From the IMG/VR virus record IMGVR_UViG_3300027513_000025, positions 1 to 46,926 of that record: DNA of 46,926 nucleotides, one strand, 5' to 3'. The notes under the pieces are model-generated. The model did not search any database. It saw only the letters and a program-made list of their open reading frames with translations, and was not told the DNA's origin. The stretch is from a virus. This document shows positions 9,801 to 17,191 of the stretch, one piece after another (position 1 is the first letter of the stretch; each line of letters starts with the position of its first letter). The position numbers were made by a program, and so were the translations under genes.

Positions 9801-10165
9801 AAACCGGCCACGCCGCCCAGCAGTCCCTCGAAGAAGCCAGCCTCCTCGAATGGCTGACGCGGCATGGATGGTGCGGCCAAGTTCATGGCGTCCGGTCGCC
9901 CCGGCCCGTGGGCCGGTGGCATCAGGTTGACCCCGAACTTGCCGATGTTCTGGTAGGCGCGGCCCTTGTCGAACTGGTAGATGTCCAGCGGCCCGGGCAC
10001 GATGGGCTTGGTGGGCACGCTGCTGGTGCCATACGGCACGCCCTGCGCCGGAGCACTGAACTGGCTCTGGCTCTGCTGCAGGAAGGGGGTCGGGAAGCGG
10101 ACCCGATACGGGTTGCCGCCACTGCCGCCCCGGCCCGGGAAGCGAGGACCGCCGTAGCCACCCAT
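806..10165 (-). CDS. Giant multidomain 'polyvalent' virion protein, 3119 aa (JAMM, ART-like, zincin, coiled coil)
   Basis: The largest gene, about one fifth of the genome. The N-terminus is Gly/Pro-rich, then glycine-rich hydrophobic stretches at about 110-170 and long helical regions. A JAMM/MPN metalloprotease motif lies at residues 1325-1328 (HNHP, followed by SPADM). An ADP-ribosyltransferase-like segment begins YHYT at 2163-2166, with NGL and then IWFS following. A zincin motif HEITH is at 2545-2549, with SEWFADQ downstream as a plausible third-ligand region. A charged Ala/Arg/Glu coiled coil spans about 2630-2770. The C-terminus has further hydrophobic segments. Large chains mixing these domains match the published class of polyvalent proteins, thought to enter the cell with phage DNA. 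Its place after the portal, where MuF-type proteins usually lie, fits a head-packaged ejected protein. The start overlaps the upstream stop (TGATG), implying translational coupling. N4-type virion RNA polymerase motifs were looked for and not seen. Confidence 0.9.
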   Translation of the reverse strand: MGGYGGPRFPGRGGSGGNPYRVRFPTPFLQQSQSQFSAPAQGVPYGTSSVPTKPIVPGPLDIYQFDKGRAYQNIGKFGVNLMPPAHGPGRPDAMNLAAPSMPRQPFEEAGFFEGLLGGVAGFTGNEAVAGLGRFVGSVVDLPMEAIGNVAGLPLAVLSSLPVHMRPGGIDPDIMEQYNQSTRDNPLNGILMYSHAAKSQWSRDVQAGRMTGLMGDVGPAVALTDQLGLAMQVLLAKPQQAIMRAFGGAALPSIEAIEEAARSAGPDEEISNPFYQELQQRLERGDFGTIGARTTRDKLMDEIVVRNQLLRDAGDPDQEGLVTGQGLADIAVSLATDPWLILGGVSGLASKSLKAGQMARSAKFLQLFGDPAAVEQEMAEAAVRLVPQLGDVNRARAAMQADPGLQFQAMREVGSQSKYASQFNEAMDAASYIQKWNQTWEPALRPVMATIRTLNDPQRLFGVGAPGKLADTIFSSHTAEGVLRAYDLDTFVGVRDALNALPNETGARAQRGLGVYVSNLTRTYFRNGLVDDIRRRGTVDFAHTPDELIEAGQRGVRGKDVADDIEQLALRVKPLYLDRTEGGLVRAREEARKRLELLGASPDEAVELSAKLDRDGAALIDAAYFGHTTEEFLAARDMAIKSALPDAERLTPIGPRQLTMQGARGVLDKLDNGDMDAVRADVERYGDLFSNVAADQSDADLRQQVTALLTDWIDNNALPAELTDAQIAKLGPGLGDWVARNSDLGYRPALRPEQMWRVTEADGQVVGISAWTELIGTASDIKPYNRFTVAKDFLFHEVRGTRIMNDARIRMAQHLSSKYGIPQDRANALFSRVIRFSRENNVTPRGLDGEQIWNLVRTHGLPQDIQDAIGHRGAVEALNIAFEGRTRHVGATQKFTGKLKSGMGGQTNWLGVMTEKIYPLVRFTLNPLFQMQELMEPFILNIMRGVKPGFQPDTVMVNGEKFSYDEQTLHLADMLFRDSKYAPADQIEYGRSALWGAEAGRKLMGPSTRLGKLGNMLSVGGRLNVKRVKEVNTARALRRELGKRLTDSWAQVDPSFMPKMMAHYKTDDAGEVGVRWLLEKASRGLAGPDLQNYDNFIELLKAPDLGERAAIDLDGVVTMFEDVDTVADLQLRVRSGELTQDIFRNRMIEKGAHPEYVNRAWSTASSPYSPEEWWAHYTDTLGLSDPKATESARAFFTARAATMGKPEHELLATLMADVPMGIDERALAALDATQRKVFQFMHRAADASEGVPTSVSAAIDNFRKKTRFADREHFAIIDSDGNILAEGLQDEGWLQHPNGMVTGAGLGDEINPHLPLLREGNHILIHNHPSLNPFSPADMGTAAQYDAAELWITAPGVTHRLLPPQGLFGRGSFREGLEDIIGEVPPDVPPTGLSLDEAMATMDSADEYWNEVRSWINTEWRAAANADYRHLRATSNYYYGDPDEDWLAGFDSIATTSGVQRVADQLGWEYQAVRDFNLPTDPVELAEAHRAFAANPPVHLAQKYPAHFASLPPEVHPLAGQTTAFEYDTKYLDWLIDLPDDGKRVAMDTVENFMRAELAPALHVGVADVRRAEGGWISPPGDFYENVNSVHEVFGSREGERAYAASLTYLLRQAEVYGSRVKAGRTVANHAVGERWALHYTADRALTDAEASELQRAISKATPALRGQGSMVVTRTDGRTAIQFIRDIDRTEGSVVLDDFYTDELEAELLTADLSAFDYSVEVNPDVVDFTRVSHDWEADPSGQALLAEIRQYAPDVAGQLERGLGERFTNVLGDAIRRQAPDAFDARIAELRASGQSVPDFRVPGEYAAQPLAGRPTLHLYGGRDWVRNRGRMTLWDKQGYKSQRPNPSQVYSSDPDLWLDLMHGVWDSVAKNISGSHARFNMFGWAAHTANAGLEATEGAFARQRMLVGGMGDEFDRAIRIRNTLPPAYKSDESALGMAFQLDEGGYMPSLHTAHMRWLDAEQRTAVDDFARNANERMRAATSDEQREQVARTLQAQLDSADGLNKSSRSLSVTVTPYPTATITTGMYAESELSDFVAVANPNLRYRGSNTSRTWGRVIKWLTEGPWTDESEEVQLFLQQQDWESMDQYVMRMASVLPGIDMKTALLAGQTVSPAGMTRAALDTHGVRYTVSMAHKRGELGRYPLPDPPGSSKARPGKIRAYHYTRDIDAVQRNGLDVKHAKGETYGEPNAIWFSTAMPDPDSTNFVEVWIDPSEVDIGSPAGGMFDPRYADRFTPEQIQEQIDLMHARSSNFTVKTAQIKPRRFTTVSRPRYQRARYLDENVPPGEGVDASQFDYMLDDPDYAWAINEWKKGFGPPGLTDGLSRGYARRLHDELDRVLAGGKSAFPSPEARNISLVSGKYLKMEWGPEKLAHMRSRLGLISDSAKREMYDNEDVLRHVAATNGKVMEWGGDYQRMWDYFDGPLRQHEVDRLRGAGYEAAADDVAQLPGGQWQWLKFDHVRGDQGIPFDPHVSITRGIESMPKRSPYDLDQSIGLTRRRSPQDPSFSMLFHEQDGAYLGANVMMDDARRILLATQKTNAKTGLHEITHALEATLDPSQKQVIINEFRAATGSQRRVWHPDMSEWFADQMEVYLRSMQAGHPLRGPFEYVRRQWNRMDKTAQQRFLSAQTQRARNQAIAKGRRAVERTKAPLREANNELRAAERIEANERTALTRARRRTQADVLEARHGEAMDRLTQLEEAAKNAEGALRTAEAEAAQAEARRQAAAGTRSAGNLGRTAARRRASAEAASAEIKRLKGELKRARKATSDTGAKMRGARRRTPLTDLEQKAKAASEARIKAAAKQAKAQDAADRAAKTLEEGRAMPSKPPPASVSLAPISDAMRKLGDELTIPARPELPKTGPGSSIDIGTHYNLQEEALYQSAKYAFSAAEDNAFALHYYRRGRNTLERSINHPYLGLYPASYMWGKILPELTRFLVRTPFGIEAPLGGLALSNNIYRQVMMQQQYDEDFRREMVEREDFFHLLAMLTPALPWEIPVNAPLWARRVAEADAEHVQAMASGDPDAPLQNLETFGETVREMGNYAFGPASAATTATAGISQAFGLGDAVFQQASNQISNILNAGHTGVPISQQAAPFVPPEAVEPEEAFSQLAQQPYVAP

Positions 10166-13158
10166 CAGCGCAGGGTGTAGCTGGTGCCGGTGCCCCGCCG
10201 CGTCTTGAGCTTGGGCGCGGTGGTCGGCGAGGTCAGGCGACGCGTCTCCTCGTCACGCTCGTCCTCGTCAATCGGGCGCGGCGCGGTGGGCACCAAGCGC
10301 GGCGCGATGGGCGCACGAGCTGCGGTGCGTGGTGCGGACAACGCCGGGCGTGCGACGGGCGGCGCGTACTGGGCCGGGGTGAGCGGCAGGTTGACGTTGA
10401 CCGGCGAGCGCGGGCCGGGTGCCGCTGCCGGGCCGGGCAGTGCGGTCTTGGGCGGCTTGCTGGTGGTGGTGCGGGCCTGCTGTGCGGCCTGCATGGCTCG
10501 GAACTGGGGCGACATGTAGGCGCTCAGGTCGCCGAAGGTGGGCAGCTTCATCTCCGGCTGGCGAATGGTCGGTGCGTTCAGTGCGCCCATGTCCAGTCGG
10601 CTGCGCGTGTTCTCCAGCATGACCTGCTTGCGGCTGGCCTCCCAGTCGGCAACCTGACGCTCGGTGCGCGGCGTCACACCTTCCTCGATGGTGCTGGCGG
10701 TTGGCTTGAACAGCTGCTCGAAACGACCGTTGGTGCGGCCAGCCAGCTCGGGATCGGGGCCCATGCGCTGCTTGGCGTTCTCCAGCTGGATGATGCCGTA
10801 CTCCCGATTGGCCAGCCCGACGCCGGTATCACGCATCAGTCGCCAGTCGGCCCACGCCGCAGCGGCAGCCTCCTCGTCGCCCTGATACTGGATCTGCAGC
10901 CACTTGGCCATCTGCTGGTCGGGCGTGTTCAGCAGCTCGCGCAGGCCAGCCATGTCGCTGTAGTAGTAGGCCTCCGCACCCTGACCGAAGCGCTCGCTGT
11001 GGAACAGGTTGTCATCGACCGCCGCCGGATCGACGGCTGGCCCGGTCATGCTGGCAGGCACCACCCGCTCCGCGCCCGTCTGGCCGGGCAGGCCACCACG
11101 CTGGCTGGACACCGGCACGCCACGCAGCCGCTCCGCCAGCCCGCCACGTCCGACCCGGGACTGGGTTGGCAGGATGTCGGTCTGCAGGCCGCGCTGCTCG
11201 GCACGTGCGCCGTATGGCCCGAAGGGCTGATCGACCGGTCCACCGATGTCGCCCAGCACGTTGCCCACCGCACCCGCCACGTCACCCACCAGCTCGAAAC
11301 CGGGCGACAGCCCAGCCAAGCGGCGGCGGCCACGCTCGGCAGCATGCTGGCGCGCTCGCTCCAGCACTGCCTCACGGTCATCATCGACGCTGGGGCCCGC
11401 CTGCTGGGCGGCGGCGCGGCGCTCCAGTGCGGCCCCGGTGAAGCCACCGAAGATGCCGCGCATGCCGGTCGGCACGGTGATGATCTCGCTGTTGGGGTTG
11501 AACGGCGCGTTGGGATCGGAGCCAGCCGCCAGCGGCACGGTCATGGTGATGGCACCCGTGTTCTGGTCGGTGCGGCGTTGGCTGGCAGGCACGTTGAACG
11601 GGTCGCGGGTGAAGAAGTCCATGCTGGTGCCGTTGTTGGTGGCCCAGTACTGCTTGCCGTTGACGGTGTAGGTCACACCGATCTGCTGCGGCTGGCCAGT
11701 GCTGATGCTGCCGGGCGAGCCCTGTGCCTGATCGGCCACCGTCTGCTCGGCGTAGATGGGCGTGAAGTTGACGTAGGTGTACTGCCCGCGCTGACCCTTC
11801 ACGCCGGTGGGCATGACCACCATCATGCCGCTGCTCTTGTCGGGCAGGCGCGGGTCGTTGCTGGCCACGATGTCGAACACTTCGTTGCGCAGTGAATCGT
11901 TGGACAGGGCGAGGAAGGCGCGCCCGGCGTTGATCTCGTCAATCATGAAGTTGGCGGCTTCGTAGCTCTGGCCGACCAGCAGCGCATCACTGGGCTGGCC
12001 CTCACCGCCGTACTCCTGCAGCGAACGCCCCGCACCCAGCACCGTCGGATCGCGCCCGATCATGCGCTCGTTATTGACGAAGCCCTTGGTTTCGTCGCTG
12101 ACATTGGGGTTGGCGGCCAGCTGGTCCAGATAGCCGAAGTAGTCGTCCAGCTTGGACTTCATGGCGAACGGGTTGGTGTACGAGCGGCCATCCTCGGTCA
12201 CCGCGCCCAGCATGGGGTCGATGATGTCGTGGCGCATGGTCTGGTAGGCGGCGATCTCGTCAATGTCGCCCCAGCGCGCACGGGAGGTGACCTGATCGGC
12301 GATGTCGTCCTCCAGATCGCTGGCCATGCCCTTCTCACCTGCCGCACGCGCCAGATTGAGGCGACCGCGCAGGCCGTCCAGCTTGGAGTCACCCAGCTGG
12401 ATGTAGGAGCCGTAGGTCAGGCCACCCAGCCCCTCCTCGGCCAGATAGGCCTTGATGTCGGCGAAGTTGGGATCGGTGTTGATCTGGTCGAACAGGTTGA
12501 GGGTGCGGGCGTGGTCGGCCTGCGCACCGCCGCGCAGGTCGTTGAAGTCCTCGCCGCTCTCGCTGATGGTCGGATCGAGGATGCCCGCCCGGATGGCAGC
12601 CGCCGTCAGCGCATCGGTGGCGATGTCGTACTGGCGCTCGTTGCGGTCATACACCGCCTGCAGGTCGGCATCGCTGACCCCGCTGCCACCGCCGCCTCGG
12701 CCACCGCCGCCTCCGCCACCACCACCGCCAGCGCGCTGCTTGGCGGCGTCGATGAACTGGGCGGCGCTGCGCATCAGGTTGCGGTAGGCCTCGGAGTTGA
12801 CCGGCAGCTTCTTGGCCCACTTGGTGTAGAAGGTCGCCATCTGCGTCTCGTTGACCTTGTGCTGGGCATAGCTCAGGGTCATCTTGGATTCCTCGATGGC
12901 GAAGCCGTACTCGTCCAGCCGGATGTCCCACTCCTCCCACAGCGGGTCATCCTTGCTGATCGCGTCACGCCGCTGGCGCATGTGCTTGAGCAGGATCTGG
13001 TCGGTGACCGGCTTGCCCTCGAACTCGCCGCCCTCCTCCCACGCCTTGATGATGTTGGCGTCCTGCTGGCTGTTGTACTCCTGCGCCATCGACACGATGA
13101 CGCTGGTGAGGTCAGGCGCAGCGCGTGGCAGACGACCGAAGCGCCCGGAGCGAGCCAC
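10165..13158 (-). CDS. Large virion protein, 997 aa, function unknown
   Basis: This protein lies between the portal and the giant polyvalent protein and overlaps both by one base (TAGTG at its GTG start, TGATG at its end), so the three are probably made in fixed proportion. The first 135 residues look helical. A nearly pure glycine linker follows at about 143-160, then a long mixed region, then a Pro/Ala-rich, basic C-terminal tail after about residue 880. No catalytic motif is evident. Its position and size suggest an internal or ejected virion protein working with the giant protein. A tape-measure role cannot be excluded but is not favoured, because it is separated from the tail genes and lacks long coiled coil. 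Confidence 0.85.
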   Translation of the reverse strand: MARSGRFGRLPRAAPDLTSVIVSMAQEYNSQQDANIIKAWEEGGEFEGKPVTDQILLKHMRQRRDAISKDDPLWEEWDIRLDEYGFAIEESKMTLSYAQHKVNETQMATFYTKWAKKLPVNSEAYRNLMRSAAQFIDAAKQRAGGGGGGGGGGRGGGGSGVSDADLQAVYDRNERQYDIATDALTAAAIRAGILDPTISESGEDFNDLRGGAQADHARTLNLFDQINTDPNFADIKAYLAEEGLGGLTYGSYIQLGDSKLDGLRGRLNLARAAGEKGMASDLEDDIADQVTSRARWGDIDEIAAYQTMRHDIIDPMLGAVTEDGRSYTNPFAMKSKLDDYFGYLDQLAANPNVSDETKGFVNNERMIGRDPTVLGAGRSLQEYGGEGQPSDALLVGQSYEAANFMIDEINAGRAFLALSNDSLRNEVFDIVASNDPRLPDKSSGMMVVMPTGVKGQRGQYTYVNFTPIYAEQTVADQAQGSPGSISTGQPQQIGVTYTVNGKQYWATNNGTSMDFFTRDPFNVPASQRRTDQNTGAITMTVPLAAGSDPNAPFNPNSEIITVPTGMRGIFGGFTGAALERRAAAQQAGPSVDDDREAVLERARQHAAERGRRRLAGLSPGFELVGDVAGAVGNVLGDIGGPVDQPFGPYGARAEQRGLQTDILPTQSRVGRGGLAERLRGVPVSSQRGGLPGQTGAERVVPASMTGPAVDPAAVDDNLFHSERFGQGAEAYYYSDMAGLRELLNTPDQQMAKWLQIQYQGDEEAAAAAWADWRLMRDTGVGLANREYGIIQLENAKQRMGPDPELAGRTNGRFEQLFKPTASTIEEGVTPRTERQVADWEASRKQVMLENTRSRLDMGALNAPTIRQPEMKLPTFGDLSAYMSPQFRAMQAAQQARTTTSKPPKTALPGPAAAPGPRSPVNVNLPLTPAQYAPPVARPALSAPRTAARAPIAPRLVPTAPRPIDEDERDEETRRLTSPTTAPKLKTRRGTGTSYTLR

Positions 13159-15092
13159 TAGCCGCCGCCTGCGATCTGGGTCTTCTGCACCAGACGCGAC
13201 TGCGGCTCACCCTCGATGGTCATGGTCTGCGCTTCCAGATCAGGCTGCATCAGCTCGGTGCCCGGCGGTGGCGCATTGGCAGGCAGCCCCTCGGGCGGGG
13301 TGATGGGCTGCTCCTCCGGCGCGTTCAGGGACGGCACGCCCTGCCCACCACCCAGCATGCCCCGGAAGTCGGCGAGGCTCTGGGCCTGCTGGCCCAGCTG
13401 CTCGGCAGCGCCCGGCGGCTGGCCGTAGCCCAGCGACTGCAGCACCGTCATCAGCTGGGCCATGACCTGCACGCTCTCGGGGAACATGGCCGCGTCGGTG
13501 CGCTCATCGCGGATGGTGTCGGACTCCGACTCGGGATCATCGACGCCCACCCGATCCATGCCGCGCTTCTGGCTCCACAGCTTGGAGTTGACGAGGTTGG
13601 TGGCCATCGCCGAAGTCTCCATGTCGTCACGCGGGGTCAGCGATGGTGCGGTCTGCTGCAGGCGGGCCAGCCCCTCCAGCATGGGAGCCAGCTCGGGAAC
13701 CTTCTTGGCCCACACGTGCGCGGCCAGCTCCCACACCTCGCGCCGCCACTTGTAGAACAGATCGCGCTTGATGCGGATGCGAGCCTCGTAGTTGGCCACC
13801 AGTGCGGTGATGGCCTTGCTGCTGGACAGCACGGTGGCCGGGGCCAGACCGCGCAGCAGATCGTTCAGGCCGGACACGTCAGCCAGCTCACGGTCGATGC
13901 GCGACAAATAAGCCTCCAGCTGGAACTCGGGCATCCACGGCTCGATCTTCTCGACCCGGTTGCCCGCACCGGGGGCGATGACCTTGTTGGCCTTGGGGAT
14001 CACGCCGGACGGCACGGTGTCGGGAGCTTCCGGTCCCACCAGCTGCCAGAACTGGCCGTCGATGGTGCGGGCAAGCATCTGTGCGCCCTCGCTCAGGCGC
14101 TCGTCCTTCTCCCGCAGCAGCGGCTCGATGTCGAACAGCTCAGGTCGGCCATTGGGCACGCCGGGCACGTAGGTGTTGAACAGCACCCGGTACGGCAGCT
14201 GGCCCTCGTACTCGGCGTGCTGGGTGTTCTTGACCATCACGTTGCCGACGAAGATGGCGTTCCACGTCTCCATCACCACGCCGACGTACGACTTGCGCTT
14301 GGGCTGCTTGGCCTTGGGCACCCGATACCAGTAGTCGTACACCTCGACCTCAAGGTTCTGCCAGTCGAGGTTGGGGCGGGCACTGGTGGTCATCGACGCG
14401 TAGCCCATGGGCTGCACGTACGGGATCAGCTTGCCGTCAGCATCCTCGGCAGCCTCGACGTACAGGCCCCACTCCTCCAGCACCTGCTCGCCTGACTGGC
14501 GGTAGGTGTACAGCGCCCAGTTGAGCTTGGTGTAGTCGGAGCTGCCCCAGCCGAGGTACAGGTTGCGAGGCTGGTCCACCACCGTCACGCACGGGCGGGC
14601 CTTCTCCTCGTCCCAGTACACCTTGGCCGCAGTGCGCCCATACAGGCCCTTGGTGATGCAGGCCTGATGGCATTTGAGGTCGTAGTCCTCCTCGTCCTTC
14701 CACGCGAAGTACATGCGCTCCACCAGCGAGGCCAGCAGCCGGGTCTGCTCGTCGGGCAGGTTGGCCACCATGTTCTCGACCGGCGGCACCGACTGCAGGC
14801 TGGCGGGCACGTCCACGTACACCGGCGGCACGTTGAGGCTGACGTGCGACCTGCCCGGGGTGACCGCACTGGGATGCCACGCCCAGTGGCTGGCACCGGC
14901 ATGCGCCAGCACATCGTCGGGGTAGTACAGGTTGTCCCAGCGATCACACAGCTGCGCGAAGTGGTCCTGCTCGGGCTGCACCGAATACTTGCGGTCGGCA
15001 ATCTCGCGCAGCAGCGCCTGCTCCTCCTCGGACGAGCCCAGCTCACGGCTGTAGGCCACTGCCCGTCCTACATCGAGGATCGCCACCGTCAC
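13158..15092 (-). CDS. Portal protein, 644 aa
   Basis: This gene forms the dodecameric channel through which DNA enters and leaves the capsid. The call rests on its position directly after the large terminase, its usual portal length, and a portal-like body: an aromatic-rich N-terminal half, a long central helix (about 390-480, including the ELADVSGLNDLLRG stretch), and a Gln/Pro-rich, flexible C-terminus. It starts with GTG five bases after the terminase stop. Its TAG overlaps the GTG of the next gene. It resembles portals of short-tailed phages more than HK97-type portals, but I cannot name the family from the sequence alone. Confidence 0.85.
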   Translation of the reverse strand: MTVAILDVGRAVAYSRELGSSEEEQALLREIADRKYSVQPEQDHFAQLCDRWDNLYYPDDVLAHAGASHWAWHPSAVTPGRSHVSLNVPPVYVDVPASLQSVPPVENMVANLPDEQTRLLASLVERMYFAWKDEEDYDLKCHQACITKGLYGRTAAKVYWDEEKARPCVTVVDQPRNLYLGWGSSDYTKLNWALYTYRQSGEQVLEEWGLYVEAAEDADGKLIPYVQPMGYASMTTSARPNLDWQNLEVEVYDYWYRVPKAKQPKRKSYVGVVMETWNAIFVGNVMVKNTQHAEYEGQLPYRVLFNTYVPGVPNGRPELFDIEPLLREKDERLSEGAQMLARTIDGQFWQLVGPEAPDTVPSGVIPKANKVIAPGAGNRVEKIEPWMPEFQLEAYLSRIDRELADVSGLNDLLRGLAPATVLSSSKAITALVANYEARIRIKRDLFYKWRREVWELAAHVWAKKVPELAPMLEGLARLQQTAPSLTPRDDMETSAMATNLVNSKLWSQKRGMDRVGVDDPESESDTIRDERTDAAMFPESVQVMAQLMTVLQSLGYGQPPGAAEQLGQQAQSLADFRGMLGGGQGVPSLNAPEEQPITPPEGLPANAPPPGTELMQPDLEAQTMTIEGEPQSRLVQKTQIAGGG

Positions 15093-15096
15093 GTGT

Positions 15097-16686
15097 TCAC
15101 TCTCGCTCGGTCAGGTTCAGGCGTCCCACCGTCACACGGCGCTGGCCGAAGTGCTGCAAGGGTACTCCTGCTTGTCGAACCGGCTCGACCGTTCCGGCGT
15201 AGAAGTCGAAGGTGGTGTCGTCAGCCACCTTGCTCGGCTGGCGCATGACCTCGTGCCACGCCACCGCCAAGGCCATCACCGCGTCCGTCTGGATCTTGCG
15301 GTCGTTGAGCTTGTAGCCCAGCAGCTGGCGGCGCAGGGCCAGCCAGATGCCGTGGCGCGGCAGGCGCATGCGGCCCTTCTCGATGCCAGCCTTGAGGTCC
15401 AGCAGCAGGCGCAGCTTCTTGGAGCGCGCCCCGCCGAACTCGACCGCCCGCATGGGGTGCAGCCCGTTGAGCAGGTCGTAGAACACCTTGCCGCCGAAGC
15501 CAGTGGCGTCGATGGCGGTGTAGCACATGGCGCGCTGGGTGGTGAAGGTGCGGTGGCCCTCAGCCACCAGTGCCGACACGCTCAAGGTGGTCTGGCGACC
15601 GGTCTTGCGGCGGGCGCGAACGCCGATGATCTGCTCGGGGTTGGTCATGTCCAGCGTCACCGCCCACGTGGAATCGAAGGTCAGGGCGGGGTCCACGCCC
15701 TGCGCGTAGCGGTGGCCGTCCTGCGGCATGTCGTCCTCGGGCAGCGCCTTGGTGAACATGGCGTCCACCGACTGTGCGCCGAAGAAGGCCGACTTGGCCT
15801 CGATGGCGTAGCCGTCGATGTTCTGCGGGATCAGGTACGGCGGCATGCCCTGCAGCAGGCGTCCGAAGGTCACCTCGTCCAGCCCGTAGCCCACGTTGTC
15901 GCGGGTCGAGATGCGCAGCGACATGGCCTCCGGTGAGCGATCCGGCGCGGACGGATCGCCGAGGTTCCAACGGTCGGTGAAGGCGGTCAGGCCCTCGGTG
16001 CTGGTGCTGATCAGGATGAGCTGGCCACCCGATCCGAGGCGGCGGTTGTGCAGCACCTCGTCTACCACGAAGTCAAAATCTGAGCTGAAGGCGCACTCGT
16101 CCCAGCTGATGCCGTTCATCTCCTTGCCCAGCGAGCCCAGCGCCCGCTCACTGGTGGAGCGGAAGTGGATCTGGCCACCGCCCAGTGCCGGATGCAGCTG
16201 CACCCACGGGTAGTCGCCGCGCTCCTTGGTGGTGGTGTTGGCCACCTCGGGGCCCAGCGCCTCGGCCAGCAGGCAGCCGCGCCCCTTCTGGGCGGGGTGG
16301 GTGCCAGACAGGATGCGGGTCAGCTCCAGATGCACCAGCTCGGCCACCTCGCCCTGCAGCCCGAAGTGCCACCAGTCGTAGGGCGTCTTGAGCCACGCCA
16401 TCAGCGAGCGGTCCTTGTCGCCCAGCGGTGCGGGCAGACCCAGCTTGAACAGGGTCGAGTGCAGGATGTAGACGGCCAGCCCCAGCGTCTTGCCCGCACG
16501 GTTGCCCGCACTGACCGCGATGGTCAGGTAGGCGGCGCGCCAGCCATCCTCCAGCCGCATGAGGCCGGTGTTCCAGAAGCGCTGCTGGCCGGGGTGGCCT
16601 TGGATGCCCAGAAAGCGGAGCGCGAAGTAGTCGATGTCCCAGCGGGCGCGCTGCAGCGCAACCCGGAAGTCGTCGTCATCGACCAC
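15097..16686 (-). CDS. terL: Terminase large subunit, 529 aa
   Basis: ATP-driven DNA packaging motor and nuclease. The Walker A motif GNRAGKT is at residues 61-67. The Walker B motif ISWDECAF has D196 and E197 as the acidic pair, and the coupling motif LISTSTEG lies shortly downstream. The C-terminal half has an RNase H-like nuclease layout with acidic residues in GVDPALTFD and AIDATGFGG. The length is typical of the family. It starts with GTG inside the last codons of the small subunit gene (11-base overlap), the classic arrangement of packaging genes. All motifs needed for activity appear intact. Confidence 0.95.
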   Translation of the reverse strand: MVDDDDFRVALQRARWDIDYFALRFLGIQGHPGQQRFWNTGLMRLEDGWRAAYLTIAVSAGNRAGKTLGLAVYILHSTLFKLGLPAPLGDKDRSLMAWLKTPYDWWHFGLQGEVAELVHLELTRILSGTHPAQKGRGCLLAEALGPEVANTTTKERGDYPWVQLHPALGGGQIHFRSTSERALGSLGKEMNGISWDECAFSSDFDFVVDEVLHNRRLGSGGQLILISTSTEGLTAFTDRWNLGDPSAPDRSPEAMSLRISTRDNVGYGLDEVTFGRLLQGMPPYLIPQNIDGYAIEAKSAFFGAQSVDAMFTKALPEDDMPQDGHRYAQGVDPALTFDSTWAVTLDMTNPEQIIGVRARRKTGRQTTLSVSALVAEGHRTFTTQRAMCYTAIDATGFGGKVFYDLLNGLHPMRAVEFGGARSKKLRLLLDLKAGIEKGRMRLPRHGIWLALRRQLLGYKLNDRKIQTDAVMALAVAWHEVMRQPSKVADDTTFDFYAGTVEPVRQAGVPLQHFGQRRVTVGRLNLTERE

Positions 16687-17191
16687 TGAACACCGGGCGC
16701 ATGGCGGGCAGCATCAGGTCGTCTTGTTCCAGCAGATCGGGGTCTGCTGAATCAGTGGGCCCGTCGATGACCGTAGCCCGCACCATCAGGGTGTCGGGTG
16801 GCCGCACTGTGCCCAGCTTGCCCGCACCACTCAGCAGCCGGGCCATCTCCACGAGGAGAACCCGGTCGGCGGCCTTCTCGGCGCGGCGATCCAGCAGGCC
16901 TTGTGCGGTCAAACCATCAGTGGTGCGCACCTTGAGCTGGCCCGCTTCGAGCTGCCTGACCGCTTCGTTTCGCACAGCGGTGGCGAAGTCGGTGTTGCTG
17001 GACAGCGAGCGCTGCAGCACCTCGGTGGTCAGGCACCTGCTGCGGTGGCGGGTGACGGTGGCGGCCTTGGTGGGCTGGCCGAGGCGCTTCATCTCGCGCT
17101 CGATGGCGTACGGTCCACGCCCGGCAGCCAGCAGGCTGTTGATGATGCTGACCCGCTCGCTGTTGCAGATGCCGCAGTCAGGGCTGCCCAA
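16676..17191 (-). CDS. terS: Probable terminase small subunit, 171 aa
   Basis: This gene sits immediately before the large terminase and overlaps it by 11 bases, the usual place for the DNA-recognition subunit. The product opens with a CGIC motif and a helical region that could form a helix-turn-helix (about residues 10-55, ERVSIINSLL through TVTRHRSRC). Helical and acidic C-terminal parts follow. The chosen TTG start at 17191 overlaps the end of the upstream gene by 14 bases. The open frame extends further upstream but overlaps another coupled gene and looks unlike protein there. The family assignment comes from context rather than a diagnostic motif. Confidence 0.65.
   Translation of the reverse strand: MGSPDCGICNSERVSIINSLLAAGRGPYAIEREMKRLGQPTKAATVTRHRSRCLTTEVLQRSLSSNTDFATAVRNEAVRQLEAGQLKVRTTDGLTAQGLLDRRAEKAADRVLLVEMARLLSGAGKLGTVRPPDTLMVRATVIDGPTDSADPDLLEQDDLMLPAMRPVFSGR

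Noticed and set aside
806-10165. N4-type virion RNA polymerase as identity of the giant protein
   Set aside because: The size and the N4-like capsid suggested it, but I found no T7-type polymerase motifs (motif A, B or C) and instead see JAMM, ART-like and zincin motifs.
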